This document shows positions 43,924 to 53,173 of a stretch of DNA of 64,000 nucleotides, piece after piece. The stretch is from positions 1,054,001-1,118,000 of the forward strand of contig JACKMB010000001.1 in assembly GCA_024235615.1 (NCBI GenBank), in the 5' to 3' direction. A program made the translations under genes and the position numbers. The stretch comes from Thauera sp. Lineage in GTDB: Bacteria; Pseudomonadota; Gammaproteobacteria; Burkholderiales; Rhodocyclaceae. The notes below the pieces were generated by a model. It saw nothing but the letters and a program-made list of their open reading frames with translations. It did no database searches and was not told where the DNA came from. Numbering within the stretch: the stretch's first letter is position 1; each line of letters begins with the position of its first letter.

Positions 43924-45687
43924 ATGGACGTGCAGTCGGGAGAAAGCCCGGTCGCGCAGGCGATCGCGCAGGCGCTGGTGGAGGGCTTCAACAAGCACTA
44001 CCGCATCTTTCGCGAGACCTCTCGCCGCGCCAAGGAGCTCTATGAGGCCGCGCAGTGGCAGAAGCAGCTCGACGCGGTGCGCGAGCGCGTGCAGTTCTAC
44101 GACGATCGTGTCGACGAGACGGTGCAGCGCCTGCACGACGAGTTCGACGCCGACTCGCTCGACGACAGCACCTGGCTGCAGGTCAAGCTGCAGTTCATCG
44201 GCATGCTGATCAACCACCGCCAGCCCGAGCTCGCCGAGACCTTCTTCAACTCGGTCACCACCAAGATCCTGCACCGCAGCTACTTCAACAACGACTACCT
44301 GTTCGCGCGCCCGGCGATCTCCACCGAGTACATCGAGTCCTACCCGCCGGTGTATTCGAGCTACTACCCCCGCGATCGCGGCCTGCGCGCCACCATCCGG
44401 CGCATCGTCGAGGACTTCGACTGGCAGCGCAGCTTCGAGGACCTCGACCGCGACGTCGACTTCGTCATGCGCGCGGCACAGGCCCACCTCGGCGACTGGC
44501 CGCCGATGGAGGTCAACTGCCAGATCCAGGTGCTGTACTCGGCCTTCTACCGCAACAAGACCGCCTACATCATCGGCAAGACGGTCAACGGCTACCAGGA
44601 ATATCCCTTCGCGATCGCGGTGCGCCACAACGAGCGCGGCCTGCTCTACCTCGACACGCTGATCCTCGACCCGTGGCGGATCTCGGTGCTGTTCTCGCTG
44701 TCGCGCGCCTACTTCCTGGTCGACATGGAGGTGCCCTCGGGCTACGTGCAGTTCCTGCGCTCGATCATGCCCAACAAGCCGCGCAGCGAGCTCTACACCA
44801 TGCTCGGCCTGGGCAAGCAGGGCAAGACCATGTTCTTCCGCGACCTGGTCTCGCACCTGCGCCACTCCAACGACCAGTTCATCGTCGCGCCGGGCATCCG
44901 CGGCCTGGTGATGCTGGTGTTCACGCTGCCGTCCTTCCCCTACGTGTTCAAGATCATCAAGGACGTGTTCGGCGCGTCGAAGAACATGGACCGCGCCACC
45001 GTCAAGCGCAAGTACCTGATGGTCAAGCATGTCGACCGCGTCGGGCGCATGGCGGACACGCTGGAGTTCTCCTACGCCGCGCTGCCGCTGGCGCGCTTCC
45101 ACCCAGAGCTGCTGGAAGAGCTGCGCACGCTGGCGCCGTCCTCGTTCGAGATCGACGGCGACAAGGTGATCATCAAGCACCTCTACATCGAGCGCCGCAT
45201 GACCCCGCTCAACCTGCACCTCGAGAAGGCGAGCGACGCGGAGCTGGAGGAGGCGGTCAAGGAGTACGGCAACGCCATCCGCGAGCTCGCGATCGCCAAC
45301 ATCTTCCCCGGCGACATGCTTTGGAAGAACTTCGGCGTCACGCGCTACGGCCGCGTCGTGTTCTACGACTACGACGAGATCGAGTACATGACCGACATGA
45401 ACTTCCGCAGGATCCCGCCGGCGCCCTACGAGGAGATGGAGATGTCGGGCGAGCCGTGGTATTCGGCGGGGCCGATGGACGTCTTCCCGGAGGAGTTCGC
45501 CACCTTCCTGCTTGGCGTGCCCCGGGTGCGCAAGGCCTTCCTCAGGCACCACCGCGACCTGCTCGCGCCGAAGTTCTGGCAGGACGCGCAGCAGCGCATC
45601 CGCGACGGCTACGTCGAGGACTTCTTCCCCTACCCGGTCGAGCTGCGCTTCTGCAAGCTGTTTCCGCCGGCCGCGGGCGCCGCCTGA
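43924..45687 (+). CDS. aceK: Isocitrate dehydrogenase kinase/phosphatase
   Basis: Bifunctional enzyme that phosphorylates Icd to divert isocitrate into the glyoxylate bypass and reverses this. It has 587 residues (E. coli 578). The N-terminal regulatory half contains AKELYEAAQWQKQLDAVRER and DDRVDETVQ, and the kinase half contains APGIRGLVMLVFTLPS, IKHLYIERRMTPLNL, and NIFPGDMLWKNFGVTRYGRVVF (split, catalytic region) with DYDEIEYM. It stands next to its target gene, divergently. The start ATG has GGAGGGG upstream. Confidence 0.96.
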   Translation: MDVQSGESPVAQAIAQALVEGFNKHYRIFRETSRRAKELYEAAQWQKQLDAVRERVQFYDDRVDETVQRLHDEFDADSLDDSTWLQVKLQFIGMLINHRQPELAETFFNSVTTKILHRSYFNNDYLFARPAISTEYIESYPPVYSSYYPRDRGLRATIRRIVEDFDWQRSFEDLDRDVDFVMRAAQAHLGDWPPMEVNCQIQVLYSAFYRNKTAYIIGKTVNGYQEYPFAIAVRHNERGLLYLDTLILDPWRISVLFSLSRAYFLVDMEVPSGYVQFLRSIMPNKPRSELYTMLGLGKQGKTMFFRDLVSHLRHSNDQFIVAPGIRGLVMLVFTLPSFPYVFKIIKDVFGASKNMDRATVKRKYLMVKHVDRVGRMADTLEFSYAALPLARFHPELLEELRTLAPSSFEIDGDKVIIKHLYIERRMTPLNLHLEKASDAELEEAVKEYGNAIRELAIANIFPGDMLWKNFGVTRYGRVVFYDYDEIEYMTDMNFRRIPPAPYEEMEMSGEPWYSAGPMDVFPEEFATFLLGVPRVRKAFLRHHRDLLAPKFWQDAQQRIRDGYVEDFFPYPVELRFCKLFPPAAGAA

Positions 45688-45704
45688 GGCCGCGGCCGCG
45701 GTGC

Positions 45705-46028
45705 TCAGGCCGCTGCGCCGCCGATCTGCACCTGGTCGCTGCGGGTCTCGCCGCGGCTATCGACCCAGCTCGCCACCAGGCGATCGCCCGCCGCCGCGCC
45801 CTTGAAGCGGAAGCGCAGGAAGGGGTTTGCCGAGACCGAAGGGCCGAACTCCGCACTGAAGACCACACGCTCGCCGTGGCGGACCTCGAGTTGCGTGATG
45901 AAGTGCGCGGGGATGACCGCGCCCTTGTCGTCCTTGCGCTGGCCGCTCTCCATCGGATGGGGAACCTGCATGCGAACGTCGGTGACGCCGTCGCGGACGT
46001 CCGCGCGGATGCGCATCGGATTTGCCAT
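45705..46028 (-). CDS. soxZ: Thiosulfate-oxidation carrier subunit SoxZ
   Basis: A 107-residue small protein forming the SoxYZ carrier with SoxY in the periplasm, which carries sulfur on a cysteine of SoxY during thiosulfate or sulfide oxidation. The SoxZ fold is visible: MRIRADVRDGVTDVRMQVPHPME, GQRKDDKGAVIPAHFIT and the core around GPSVSANPFLRFRFKG. No signal peptide: it is exported with SoxY. It lies 28 bp after soxY. Apart from SoxYZ no other Sox protein (SoxAX, SoxB, SoxCD) is in the window. Confidence 0.93.
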   Translation of the reverse strand: MANPMRIRADVRDGVTDVRMQVPHPMESGQRKDDKGAVIPAHFITQLEVRHGERVVFSAEFGPSVSANPFLRFRFKGAAAGDRLVASWVDSRGETRSDQVQIGGAAA

Positions 46029-46056
46029 GGATTCGCTCTCCTGTGCCGGCGCAGCC

Positions 46057-46521
46057 TCAGCCGCAGCCGCTGATGGTGACGATGACCGCCTTGCGGGCGA
46101 CGTGGAAACGCCCGCCGGCGCGCACCAGCGCGACCACGTCGGCGCTCTGCGCCATCTTCAGCCGGGTGATCACCTCGGGCTGGGTACCCTCCGGGATGGA
46201 AAACACCGCGGCGAGCGGAAAGGGGTTCTTCTCGACCAGGATCGCGATGCGGTCGGTGCCGGGCAGGCGACTCCTGACCTCGACCGAGACCGCGTTGGCG
46301 ACCTCGGCGATGTCGGGGGCGGTGAGGCTCAGCTCGGTGCTCGCCGTGGCGTCCTGCGCACCCAGCGCGGCGAGCGCGGCATTGAGTTCGCGCGCGTCGA
46401 AGCCGGGCCGCGCGGCGGCGGCCTGCGCCTGCGCGGGCGAGATCAGCCCGGCCTGGGCGAGCATGCCCAGCACGCCCAGACCGCCGGCGGCGCGCAGCAC
46501 TTGTCTTCGTTTTCGGTCCAT
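46057..46521 (-). CDS. soxY: Thiosulfate-oxidation carrier subunit SoxY
   Basis: A 154-residue exported carrier protein. A twin-arginine signal is visible (RKRRQVLRAAGGLGVLG), with cleavage near AQAQAAAA. The sulfur-carrying cysteine sits in the C-terminal ISGCG, a variant of the usual GGCGG swinging arm and one residue short. The body contains LSLTAPDIAEVANAVSVEV and LVEKNPFPLAAVFSIPEG. Starts MDRKRR at 46521. Operon soxY-soxZ is divergent from fccA. Confidence 0.93.
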   Translation of the reverse strand: MDRKRRQVLRAAGGLGVLGMLAQAGLISPAQAQAAAARPGFDARELNAALAALGAQDATASTELSLTAPDIAEVANAVSVEVRSRLPGTDRIAILVEKNPFPLAAVFSIPEGTQPEVITRLKMAQSADVVALVRAGGRFHVARKAVIVTISGCG

Positions 46522-46689
46522 CCGGTTCTCCTGCAGGAAATCGGGCGGCAGGCCGCGGGAGGCCCCCCTGCCGGCCGCGGTGGCAGCGCGCGGCTGCCGA
46601 GGGCGGCTATACTCGCACAGCTGGCGCCGCCCTGGCGCAGCGCAGCATCGTCCGCACCCTTCGGGCGCCCACTCGAGGCAGCAAGCACA

Positions 46690-46983
46690 ATGACGAACAG
46701 ACTCCTCGCCAGCGCATTCGTTCTGGCCTGCGCGGTCGCTCCCGCGCAGGCCGCCGACCCCCACCTGGCGCGCAACCTCGCCGCCACCTGCGCCAACTGC
46801 CACGGCACCGGCGGACGCAGCGTGTACGAGCCGCTGGTGGGACGGCCGCGCGAGAAGCTGCTGAGCATGCTGGCCGATTTCCGCTCGGGCGAGCACGAAG
46901 CGACGATCATGCACCAGATCGTGCGCGGCTACACCGACGAGCAGCTCGAGCTGATCGCCACCTGGTTCTCCGAACAGCGCTGA
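46690..46983 (+). CDS. fccA: Flavocytochrome c sulfide dehydrogenase, cytochrome subunit
   Basis: A 97-residue periplasmic monoheme cytochrome with signal peptide cleaved near AQA|ADPHL. One heme site CANCHG lies near residue 33, and a methionine ligand candidate is in SMLADF or IMHQIV. Electron acceptor subunit for FccB (SoxF), the next gene 14 bp downstream. Divergent from soxY across 168 bp with a TATACT near 46608. Typical FccA in betaproteobacteria has this single-heme form. Confidence 0.9.
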   Translation: MTNRLLASAFVLACAVAPAQAADPHLARNLAATCANCHGTGGRSVYEPLVGRPREKLLSMLADFRSGEHEATIMHQIVRGYTDEQLELIATWFSEQR

Positions 46984-46997
46984 GGAAGAGGAAACGC

Positions 46998-48260
46998 ATG
47001 AGCCTGTACCGACGCGACTTCCTGCGCGCCACCGCGGCAGCCGCCGCCGCGCTCACCCTTCCCCGCATCGCCCGCGCCCGCGCACGCCCCCACGTCGTGG
47101 TGGTGGGCGGCGGCTTCGGCGGCGCCACCGCGGCCAAGTACCTGCGCATGTGGAGCGAGGGCGCGGTCGAGGTCAGCCTGATCGAGCGCGAAGCCGCCTT
47201 CGTGTCCTGCCCGATGTCCAACCTCGTGATCGGCGGCCTCAAGGGCATGGCGGACATCACCCTCGACTACGAGCGCCTGCGCGCGAACTGGGGCGTGCGC
47301 GTGATCACCGACGAGGCGCTCGGCGTCGATCCCGTCCGCCGCAGCGTACGCACCGCGCGCCACGGCGAGATCGCCGGCGACCGCCTCGTGCTCGCCCCCG
47401 GCGTGGCCTTCGAGTCGGCGCGCATCGAGGGCCTGGCCGGCAACGAGGAGCGCATCCCGCACGCCTGGAAGGCGGGACCGCAGACCGCCATCCTGCGCGC
47501 CCAGCTCGAGGCCATGCCCGACGGCGGCGTGTTCGCGATGACCATCCCGCGCGCGCCCTACCGCTGCCCGCCCGGCCCCTACGAGCGTGCCTGCGTGGTC
47601 GCCCACTACCTGCGCACCACCAAGCCGCGCTCGAAGCTGCTGGTGCTCGACGCCAACGAGGGCATCATCGCCAAGAAGGCGCTCTTCGAACGCGCCTTCG
47701 CGCGCTACGGCACAATGATCGAATATCGCCCCAACAGCACGCTGCTGGCGGTGGACGCCGCCACGCGCGAGGCCGAGTTCGAGTTCGAGCGCGTGCGTGC
47801 CGACGTCCTCAACGTGATCCCGCCGATGCGTGCCGGCGAGCTCGCCACGCGCAGCGGCCTGGCCCTGGTCAACGGCGCCTGGGCGGAGGTCGACTGGCTC
47901 GCCTTCGGCGCGCGCGGCATGCCCGGCGTGCACGTGATCGGCGACGCGGTGTTCCCCGCCCCCGGCATGCCGAAGTCCGGCCACATGGCCAACCAGCACG
48001 CCAAGGTGGTCGCGGCGGCGATCCTCAACGAACTGGCCGGGCTGCCGCCCAATCCCACGCCAGTGGTGATGAACACCTGCTACAGCTTCGTCGACGACCG
48101 CTCCGCCATGCACGTGGCCTCGGTGCACCAGTACGACGCCGCCAAGGCCCAGCTGCTGCCGGTGCCGGGCGCGGGCGGGCTGTCGGAGGAGGCCAGCGTG
48201 GCCGAGGGCCGCACCGCGCTGAAGTGGGCGCATCACATCTGGGCCGACACCCTGGATTGA
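46998..48260 (+). CDS. fccB: Flavocytochrome c sulfide dehydrogenase, flavoprotein subunit
   Basis: A 420-residue FAD enzyme that oxidises sulfide in the periplasm. A twin-arginine signal (YRRDFLRATAAAAAALTL) precedes the Rossmann motif VVVGGGFGGATAAKYL. The redox-active cysteine pair is seen in YRCPPGPYERA and NTCYSF. The C terminus holds the FCSD-type domain. The related SoxF name is also used in Sox clusters. It forms an operon with fccA, next to soxYZ on the other side. Confidence 0.94.
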   Translation: MSLYRRDFLRATAAAAAALTLPRIARARARPHVVVVGGGFGGATAAKYLRMWSEGAVEVSLIEREAAFVSCPMSNLVIGGLKGMADITLDYERLRANWGVRVITDEALGVDPVRRSVRTARHGEIAGDRLVLAPGVAFESARIEGLAGNEERIPHAWKAGPQTAILRAQLEAMPDGGVFAMTIPRAPYRCPPGPYERACVVAHYLRTTKPRSKLLVLDANEGIIAKKALFERAFARYGTMIEYRPNSTLLAVDAATREAEFEFERVRADVLNVIPPMRAGELATRSGLALVNGAWAEVDWLAFGARGMPGVHVIGDAVFPAPGMPKSGHMANQHAKVVAAAILNELAGLPPNPTPVVMNTCYSFVDDRSAMHVASVHQYDAAKAQLLPVPGAGGLSEEASVAEGRTALKWAHHIWADTLD

Positions 48261-48314
48261 GCGGCTGGGGAGGCCCACGCCCCGGCGAGCGGCGCCGCAG
48301 GCACTGCGAGGGGA

Positions 48315-48944
48315 TTACTCGAGCGAGCTGATGTACATCGCCACGCCCTTGATCTCGAGCTCGGTGAGCTTGGAGGCGATCGAGTGCATGATGGCGTTGT
48401 CGTTGGTGCGTTCGCGCTTGTTGAACGAGCGCAGCTGGTCCTCGATGTAGCGTGGCACCTGCCCGGCCAGACGCGGCAGCTGCTCGGTGCCGTGGCCGTT
48501 CTCGCCGTGGCAGCCGGCACAGGCCGCCACGCCGGAGGATTCGTTGCCGCGATGGAAGATGTAGCGCCCCACCCCAGCGAGCTCGACATCGCGCGCCGGG
48601 CGCGGCTTGGTCGGCTTCTGCTCGAAATAGACGCCGAGCGCGAGCATTTCTTCCGGCGTGAGGTCCGTCGCCATGCTCGCCATGGTGTCGCTCTTGCGTC
48701 GCCCGGCCTTGAAGTCGGCGAGCTGCTTGGCGATGTACTGATGGTGCTGGCTGGCGAGGCGCGGGTAGAGCGGCGACGAACTGTCGCCATCGACGCCGTG
48801 GCAGAGCCCGCAGCGCGCCGCGCTGATCTCGGCCGCGCGCGCGAGATCGACCTTGGGAAGCTCGCCGGCGCCTGCCGCGGCGAGCCCGAGGGAAAGCCCC
48901 ATGCCCGCCACGCAGCGGGCGAGCGCACTGGTCGAAGTCTTCAT
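48315..48944 (-). CDS. Cytochrome c4 (diheme)
   Basis: A 209-residue periplasmic cytochrome. A signal peptide ends near GLAAAGAG, followed by two heme sites, CGLCHG near residue 45 and CAGCHG near residue 140, each in a c4-type half with distal methionine (for example MATDL or TMASMAT). The start is MKTSTSALAR; an in-frame ATG at 49028 lacks signal-peptide character. Cytochrome c4 donates electrons to cbb3 oxidase (known), so it may link FccAB to the oxidase encoded at 20245-25632. Convergent with fccB. Confidence 0.9.
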   Translation of the reverse strand: MKTSTSALARCVAGMGLSLGLAAAGAGELPKVDLARAAEISAARCGLCHGVDGDSSSPLYPRLASQHHQYIAKQLADFKAGRRKSDTMASMATDLTPEEMLALGVYFEQKPTKPRPARDVELAGVGRYIFHRGNESSGVAACAGCHGENGHGTEQLPRLAGQVPRYIEDQLRSFNKRERTNDNAIMHSIASKLTELEIKGVAMYISSLE

Positions 48945-49057
48945 GCCTTGGTTCTCCTGTGGCCGCACGCAGCGTCGGCGCAGCGTAGGTGAGGTGAGGT
49001 GAGCGATTGCTGCAATGATACCAAGCACCCGCAGTCACTTCGCGGCGTCAGGCTTCT

Positions 49058-49197
49058 TGTAGGAGCGCCGGCAGGCGCGAAGGCGGCGGAGGGTGGCACG
49101 CGCGTCGACTTCGGCACGGCCTTGTTCGCAGCTGCCGCAACTCCTACAGAGGATCGGAGACGTAGCGGTTCCTGTAGGAGCGCCGGCGCCTACGCCG
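49058..49197. repeat. REP-like elements between cytochrome c4 and nudix gene
   Basis: TTGTAGGAGCGCCGGCAGGCG (49058 region), then TTCGCAGCTGCCGC with AACTCCTACAGAGGATCGGA, and CTGTAGGAGCGCCGGCGCC at 49172-49190. Same family core as at 8164-8349 (TGTAGGAGC...GCCGGCAGGCGCGAA), in both orientations. The last unit runs into the end of the nudix gene. Confidence 0.8.
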
Positions 49198-49630
49198 GGA
49201 CGGCCCCCTCCCAACCGAGCTCCAGAATCCACGGTGCCGGTCCGGCTGCGAGCGCGGCGCGCACGTAATCGACCGTGTGCTCGGGAAGGGCCTCGGGAGC
49301 GTGCCATTCGAGGCGGTCGCACTTGTGCGGCTCGAGGATGGCGGGCTCGCCGGCGAAGCGCTCGGCGGCGAGGAAGAAATCGATGCGGTTGGTGTCCGAG
49401 CGGCGATGGACGACGCCCAGCCAGGCGAGCGCCCCCTCCTCGACCTCCAGCCCGGTCTCCTCGCGCAACTCGCGCCGCGCCGCCGCGCGCACGGACTCGC
49501 CGGGCTCGACGTGCCCGCCGGGCAGGCTGAAGAGGCCGTCGAAGAAACCGGTGCCGGCGCGGCGCATCAGCAGCACGCGGCCCTCGCGCCGGCACAGCAC
49601 GTGCACACCGGTTGGAATCCCTGCGTGCAT
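49190..49630 (-). CDS. NUDIX hydrolase
   Basis: A 146-residue pyrophosphohydrolase. The Nudix box is complete: [20 protein letters not shown] followed by ETGL (G-x5-E-x7-REUxEExGU), so it hydrolyses nucleoside diphosphates linked to another group. The N terminus [17 protein letters not shown] is typical of 8-oxo-dGTP/NTP-type enzymes. The start codon overlaps the dut stop by one base (TGATG), so both are cotranscribed: nucleotide-pool sanitation in one operon. Confidence 0.9.
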   Translation of the reverse strand: MHAGIPTGVHVLCRREGRVLLMRRAGTGFFDGLFSLPGGHVEPGESVRAAARRELREETGLEVEEGALAWLGVVHRRSDTNRIDFFLAAERFAGEPAILEPHKCDRLEWHAPEALPEHTVDYVRAALAAGPAPWILELGWEGAVPA

Positions 49631-50079
49631 CAATGCTTGCCCGTGCTGCCGAAGCCGTCCGCCCCGCGCACGCTCTGCTCGAAGCCCTCGACGAAGTTGA
49701 AGCCGACCTGCAGCACCGGCACCACCACGAGCTGGGCGATGCGCTCCATCGGCTCGATGGTGAAGGTCGCACGCCCGCGGTTCCACACCGACACGAAGAT
49801 CTGCCCCTGGTAGTCGGAGTCGATCAGCCCCACCAGGTTGCCGAGCACGATGCCGTGCTTGTGGCCGAGCCCGGAGCGCGGCAGCACCATCGCCGCCAGC
49901 CCGGGGTCGGAGAGATGGATCGCCAGCCCGCTGGGCACCAGCGTCGTCTCGCCCGGATGCAGGGTGATCGGTCCCGGCAGGCAGGCGCGCAGGTCGAGCC
50001 CGGCAGCGCCCTCGGTGGCGTAGGCAGGGGGATGGGTCTTGAGGCGCTCGTCGAGCAGCCTGACGTCGATTCGATGCAT
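49630..50079 (-). CDS. dut: dUTP diphosphatase
   Basis: A 149-residue trimeric dUTPase converting dUTP to dUMP and keeping uracil out of DNA. The conserved motifs are seen in order: [38 protein letters not shown] and the C-terminal [10 protein letters not shown]. It is coupled to the downstream nudix gene and lies after coaBC, the common betaproteobacterial order. Confidence 0.97.
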   Translation of the reverse strand: MHRIDVRLLDERLKTHPPAYATEGAAGLDLRACLPGPITLHPGETTLVPSGLAIHLSDPGLAAMVLPRSGLGHKHGIVLGNLVGLIDSDYQGQIFVSVWNRGRATFTIEPMERIAQLVVVPVLQVGFNFVEGFEQSVRGADGFGSTGKH

Positions 50080-50139
50080 GTCGGCTCTCCTTGCCGGCGG
50101 GCGGCGCGTGGCACGCCCGGCCTTTCGTTGCGGTTTCGC

Positions 50140-51336
50140 TCAGCGCCCCCGGGGCGGCAGCAGGCCGGCGAGGTGGGCGACGATGCCGCGCGCCACCTCG
50201 GCCTTGGCGGCGCGCGGCAGCGGGTGGCGGCCGGCGTCGTCGTAGAGGATCACGGTGTTGTCGTCGCCCCCCATGCCGTCGCTGACGAGGTTGCCGACCA
50301 GCATGGGCAGCCGCTTGTTGCGCCGCTTGCCCTCGGCGTAGGCGTCGAGGTCGCGGCTCTCGGCGGCGAAGCCGACGCAGAACGGCGCATCTGCGCGCGC
50401 GGCGACCTCGGCGAGGATGTCGGGGTTGGGGGTCAGCGCGATGTTCAGTGTATCGGCGGATTTTTTCAGCTTGTGTTCGGCGCTCGCGAGCGGACGGTAG
50501 TCCGCCACCGCGGCCACGCCGATGAAGACGTCCGCGCCCGGCAGCGCGGCGAGAACCGCGTCACGCATCTCCAGCGCACTGGTCACGCTCGTGCGCCTCA
50601 CGTCGGCCGGCACCGCCAGGCTCACCGGCCCACTCACCAGCACCACCTCCGCGCCGGCCTGGGCGCAGGCGCACGCGAGCGCGTAGCCCATCTTGCCCGA
50701 GCTGATGTTGGTGATGCCGCGCACCGGATCGAGCGCCTCGAAGGTCGGCCCGGCGGTGAGCACGACCTTGCGCCCGGCGAGCAGCTTGGGCGCGAAGAAG
50801 CCCTCGAGGCGTTCGAGCAGCTCCTCGGCCTCGAGCATGCGCCCCATGCCGACCTCGCCGCAGGCCTGGTCGCCCGCCGCGGGGCCGAACACGGCGACGC
50901 CGTCGGCGCGGATCTGCGCGACGTTGCGCTGCGTCGGCGGCGACTCCCACATCTGGCGGTTCATCGCCGGCGCCACGATCAGCGGCACCGCGCGCGCCAG
51001 GCACAGCGTGCTGAGCAGGTCGTCGGCGTGACCGTGCGCGAGGCGGGCGAGGAAGTCGGCGGTCGCGGGAGCGACCAGGATCGCATCGGCGTCGCGGCCG
51101 AGGTCGATGTGCGCCATGTGGTTGGGCATGCGCGCATCCCACAGGTCGGACCACACCGGGTTGCCGGAAAGCGCCTGGTAGGTCACCGGGGTCACGAAGC
51201 GCGCCCCGCCCTCGCTCAGCACCACGTGGACCTCGGCGCCGGCCTTGCCGAGCAGGCGCACCAGTTCGGCCGACTTGTACGCTGCGATGCCGCCGCCGAC
51301 CCCGAGGACGATCTTGCGATTGCTCAACATGCTCAT
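50140..51336 (-). CDS. coaBC: Bifunctional phosphopantothenoylcysteine decarboxylase / synthase
   Basis: A 398-residue coenzyme A biosynthesis enzyme. The N-terminal FMN decarboxylase half shows [16 protein letters not shown], a His in NHMAHIDL and PAMNRQMW. The C-terminal synthase half shows [16 protein letters not shown] and [12 protein letters not shown]. ATGs at 51336 and 51330 are both possible starts. Divergent from radC across 77 bp, and followed by dut. Confidence 0.96.
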   Translation of the reverse strand: MSMLSNRKIVLGVGGGIAAYKSAELVRLLGKAGAEVHVVLSEGGARFVTPVTYQALSGNPVWSDLWDARMPNHMAHIDLGRDADAILVAPATADFLARLAHGHADDLLSTLCLARAVPLIVAPAMNRQMWESPPTQRNVAQIRADGVAVFGPAAGDQACGEVGMGRMLEAEELLERLEGFFAPKLLAGRKVVLTAGPTFEALDPVRGITNISSGKMGYALACACAQAGAEVVLVSGPVSLAVPADVRRTSVTSALEMRDAVLAALPGADVFIGVAAVADYRPLASAEHKLKKSADTLNIALTPNPDILAEVAARADAPFCVGFAAESRDLDAYAEGKRRNKRLPMLVGNLVSDGMGGDDNTVILYDDAGRHPLPRAAKAEVARGIVAHLAGLLPPRGR

Positions 51337-51413
51337 GACGATGGACTATACTCCGCGACGGATCGATGCATTCTGGATGGGCCGGCAGGCCGCGACGAGG
51401 GAGCGGACAAACG

Positions 51414-52091
51414 ATGGCGATCACCGACTGGCCGGCGGACGAGCGTCCGCGCGAGAAGCTGCTCGCCCGCGGCGCCGCGGCGCTGTCCGACGCGGAGCTG
51501 CTGGCGATCTTCCTGCGCGTGGGCATCCGCGGACAGAGCGCGGTGGATCTCGCCCGCACGCTGCTGTCCCGCTTCGGCAGCCTGACCCGCATGTGTGGCG
51601 CCGACGCGAACGAGTTCGCGGCGGTGCCGGGCATGGGGCTGGCGAAGTATGCCCAACTGCAGGCGGTCATGGAACTGTCGCGGCGGGCGCTCGCCGAGAC
51701 CCTGGCCGAGCGCCCGCTGTTCGATTCGCCCCAGATCGTTCGCGACTGGCTGCGCCTGCGCCTCGGGCACCTGCCGCACGAGACCTTCTGCGTGCTGCTG
51801 CTCGACGCCCGCCACTGCCTGATCGAGGCGGTGGACCTCTTTCGCGGCACGCTCACCCAGACCTCGGTATATCCGCGCGAGGTGGTCAAGCTCGCCCTCG
51901 CGCGCAACGCCGCGGCGGTGATCCTCGCCCACAACCACCCCTCCGGCGCCGCCGAGCCGAGCACCGCCGACGAACTGCTCACGCGCGCCCTGAAGGACGC
52001 GCTCGGCCTGGTCGACGTGCGCGTGCTCGATCATTTCGTGGTGCCGGCGCACGGTCATCCGGTATCATTCGCCGAACGCGGCTTGCTCTGA
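51414..52091 (+). CDS. radC: RadC family JAMM-domain protein
   Basis: A 225-residue protein starting [16 protein letters not shown] with GAGGGAGC upstream. The N-terminal helix-hairpin-helix half contains [11 protein letters not shown] and [14 protein letters not shown], and the C-terminal MPN/JAMM half carries the metal motif [14 protein letters not shown]. Historically linked to DNA repair but of unproven function. Divergent from coaBC and 147 bp before rpmB, a conserved betaproteobacterial neighbourhood. Confidence 0.95.
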   Translation: MAITDWPADERPREKLLARGAAALSDAELLAIFLRVGIRGQSAVDLARTLLSRFGSLTRMCGADANEFAAVPGMGLAKYAQLQAVMELSRRALAETLAERPLFDSPQIVRDWLRLRLGHLPHETFCVLLLDARHCLIEAVDLFRGTLTQTSVYPREVVKLALARNAAAVILAHNHPSGAAEPSTADELLTRALKDALGLVDVRVLDHFVVPAHGHPVSFAERGLL

Positions 52092-52170
52092 GGTCCCGTC
52101 CGCCCTTGCGCTCGGACCCCGGCCCCTGCCTGGCACCCTACCCTGCGAACACGATGATGGTGCGCGGGGC

Positions 52171-52200
52171 TTGCCTCGACAGCGCCTCTTGCATTATCCT
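52171..52200 (+). promoter_or_regulatory. Likely promoter of rpmB-rpmG
   Basis: TTGCCT (52171-52176), 18-bp spacer, TATCCT (52195-52200), with the rpmB ATG 38 bp further. An alternative -10 CATTAT overlaps it. Confidence 0.5.
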
Positions 52201-52238
52201 CGCACGTTTTCCGCAATCAGAATTCCCTGGAGCATCGT

Positions 52239-52475
52239 ATGGCTCGCGTCTGCCAAGTGACCGGTAAAGCACCGATGGTGGGAAATAACGTTTCCCACGC
52301 CAACAACAAGACCAAGCGTCGTTTCCTGCCCAACCTGCAGAGCCGCCGCTTCTGGAGCGAAGGCGAGAACCGCTGGATCCGCCTGCGCGTGTCCAACGCC
52401 GGTCTGCGCACGATCGACAAGAAAGGCATCGACGTCGTCGTTGCCGAGCTTCGCGCCCGCGGCGAGAAGCTGTAA
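52239..52475 (+). CDS. rpmB: 50S ribosomal protein L28
   Basis: A 78-residue ribosomal protein, [16 protein letters not shown] at the start and [13 protein letters not shown] in the middle, both family signatures. CCCTGGAGCATCGT precedes the ATG. It is followed by rpmG after 25 bp, the universal bacterial pair. Confidence 0.98.
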   Translation: MARVCQVTGKAPMVGNNVSHANNKTKRRFLPNLQSRRFWSEGENRWIRLRVSNAGLRTIDKKGIDVVVAELRARGEKL

Positions 52476-52500
52476 GCAACCGCACTGAACGGAGAACGCC

Positions 52501-52668
52501 ATGGCCAAGGGCATCCGCGAAAAGATCAAGCTGGAGTCGACCGCCGGTACGGGTCACTTCTACACCACCTCGAAGAACAAGCGCACCACGCCTGGAAAGC
52601 TCGAGTTCAACAAGTACGACCCGGTCGCGCGCAAGCACGTGCCGTACAAGGAAGTGAAGCTGAAGTGA
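52501..52668 (+). CDS. rpmG: 50S ribosomal protein L33
   Basis: A 55-residue basic protein, [20 protein letters not shown] at the start and ending [27 protein letters not shown] (split) is the L33 signature. It carries no zinc-binding cysteine pairs, so it is the C-minus form. GGAGAACGCC precedes the start. A strong terminator follows. Confidence 0.97.
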   Translation: MAKGIREKIKLESTAGTGHFYTTSKNKRTTPGKLEFNKYDPVARKHVPYKEVKLK

Positions 52669-52726
52669 TTTGACGCGGCGGTTGTACGCAACCGCCCGGC
52701 GGGACGCAGCAGCTCCAGAAAACCGG

Positions 52727-52764
52727 AAGGGCCATCGGATGATCCGATGGCCCTTCTGTTTTTT
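52727..52764 (+). terminator. Terminator of rpmB-rpmG (bidirectional)
   Basis: Stem AAGGGCCATCGG/CCGATGGCCCTT with a short loop, followed by CTGTTTTTT on the plus strand and CCGGTTTT on the minus strand, so it can also end the convergent cold-shock gene transcript. Confidence 0.92.
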
Positions 52765-52809
52765 CACCCGCCACCGGCGGTGGCGAATGCGATCACGAGC
52801 GTCGCAGAA

Positions 52810-53013
52810 TCACGCGCGCTGGATGTTCGAGGCCTGCTTGCCCTTGGGACCCTGGGTGACGTCGAAGGAAACCTTCTCGCCTTCCTTCAGGCTCTTGAAA
52901 CCGCTCATGTTGATGGCGGAGAAATGCGCGAACAGGTCTTCACTTCCATCATCCGGCGTGATGAAACCAAAACCCTTGGAATCGTTGAACCACTTCACGG
53001 TACCAGTTGCCAT
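52810..53013 (-). CDS. Cold-shock protein (CspA family)
   Basis: A 67-residue single cold-shock domain. RNP1 [11 protein letters not shown] and RNP2-type DLFAHFSAI are intact, so it binds single-stranded nucleic acid as an RNA chaperone. It starts [13 protein letters not shown]. The leader is long (about 125 nt from the predicted start) and the ribosome site lies in a hairpin loop, both usual in temperature-controlled csp genes. Converges on rpmG. Confidence 0.96.
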   Translation of the reverse strand: MATGTVKWFNDSKGFGFITPDDGSEDLFAHFSAINMSGFKSLKEGEKVSFDVTQGPKGKQASNIQRA

Positions 53014-53017
53014 ATTG

Positions 53018-53032
53018 CTTGAATCCTTCAAG
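53018..53032 (-). promoter_or_regulatory. Ribosome-site hairpin in csp leader
   Basis: On the mRNA CUUGAA-GGA-UUCAAG: a 6-bp stem whose loop is the GGA of the ribosome site, five bases before the AUG region. Stable pairing could lower translation except under conditions that open it. Confidence 0.55.
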
Positions 53033-53144
53033 GTTGCTTGTTACACCGCGACTTTCGCAGACCGCGGTCGTGTCGGCGCTGACAGGGACCAAAACCACCT
53101 CCGGAAGCCCCTCGGGATCAGGCTCGAGCCGGCGCACGTCTTAG

Positions 53145-53173
53145 TTTTTACGCATTCGCCACGACAGCGTCAA
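53145..53173 (-). promoter_or_regulatory. Promoter of the cold-shock gene
   Basis: Read on the minus strand TTGACG (53173-53168), 17-bp spacer, TAAAAA (53150-53145). Transcription would start near 53138, giving a 125-nt leader. Confidence 0.7.
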
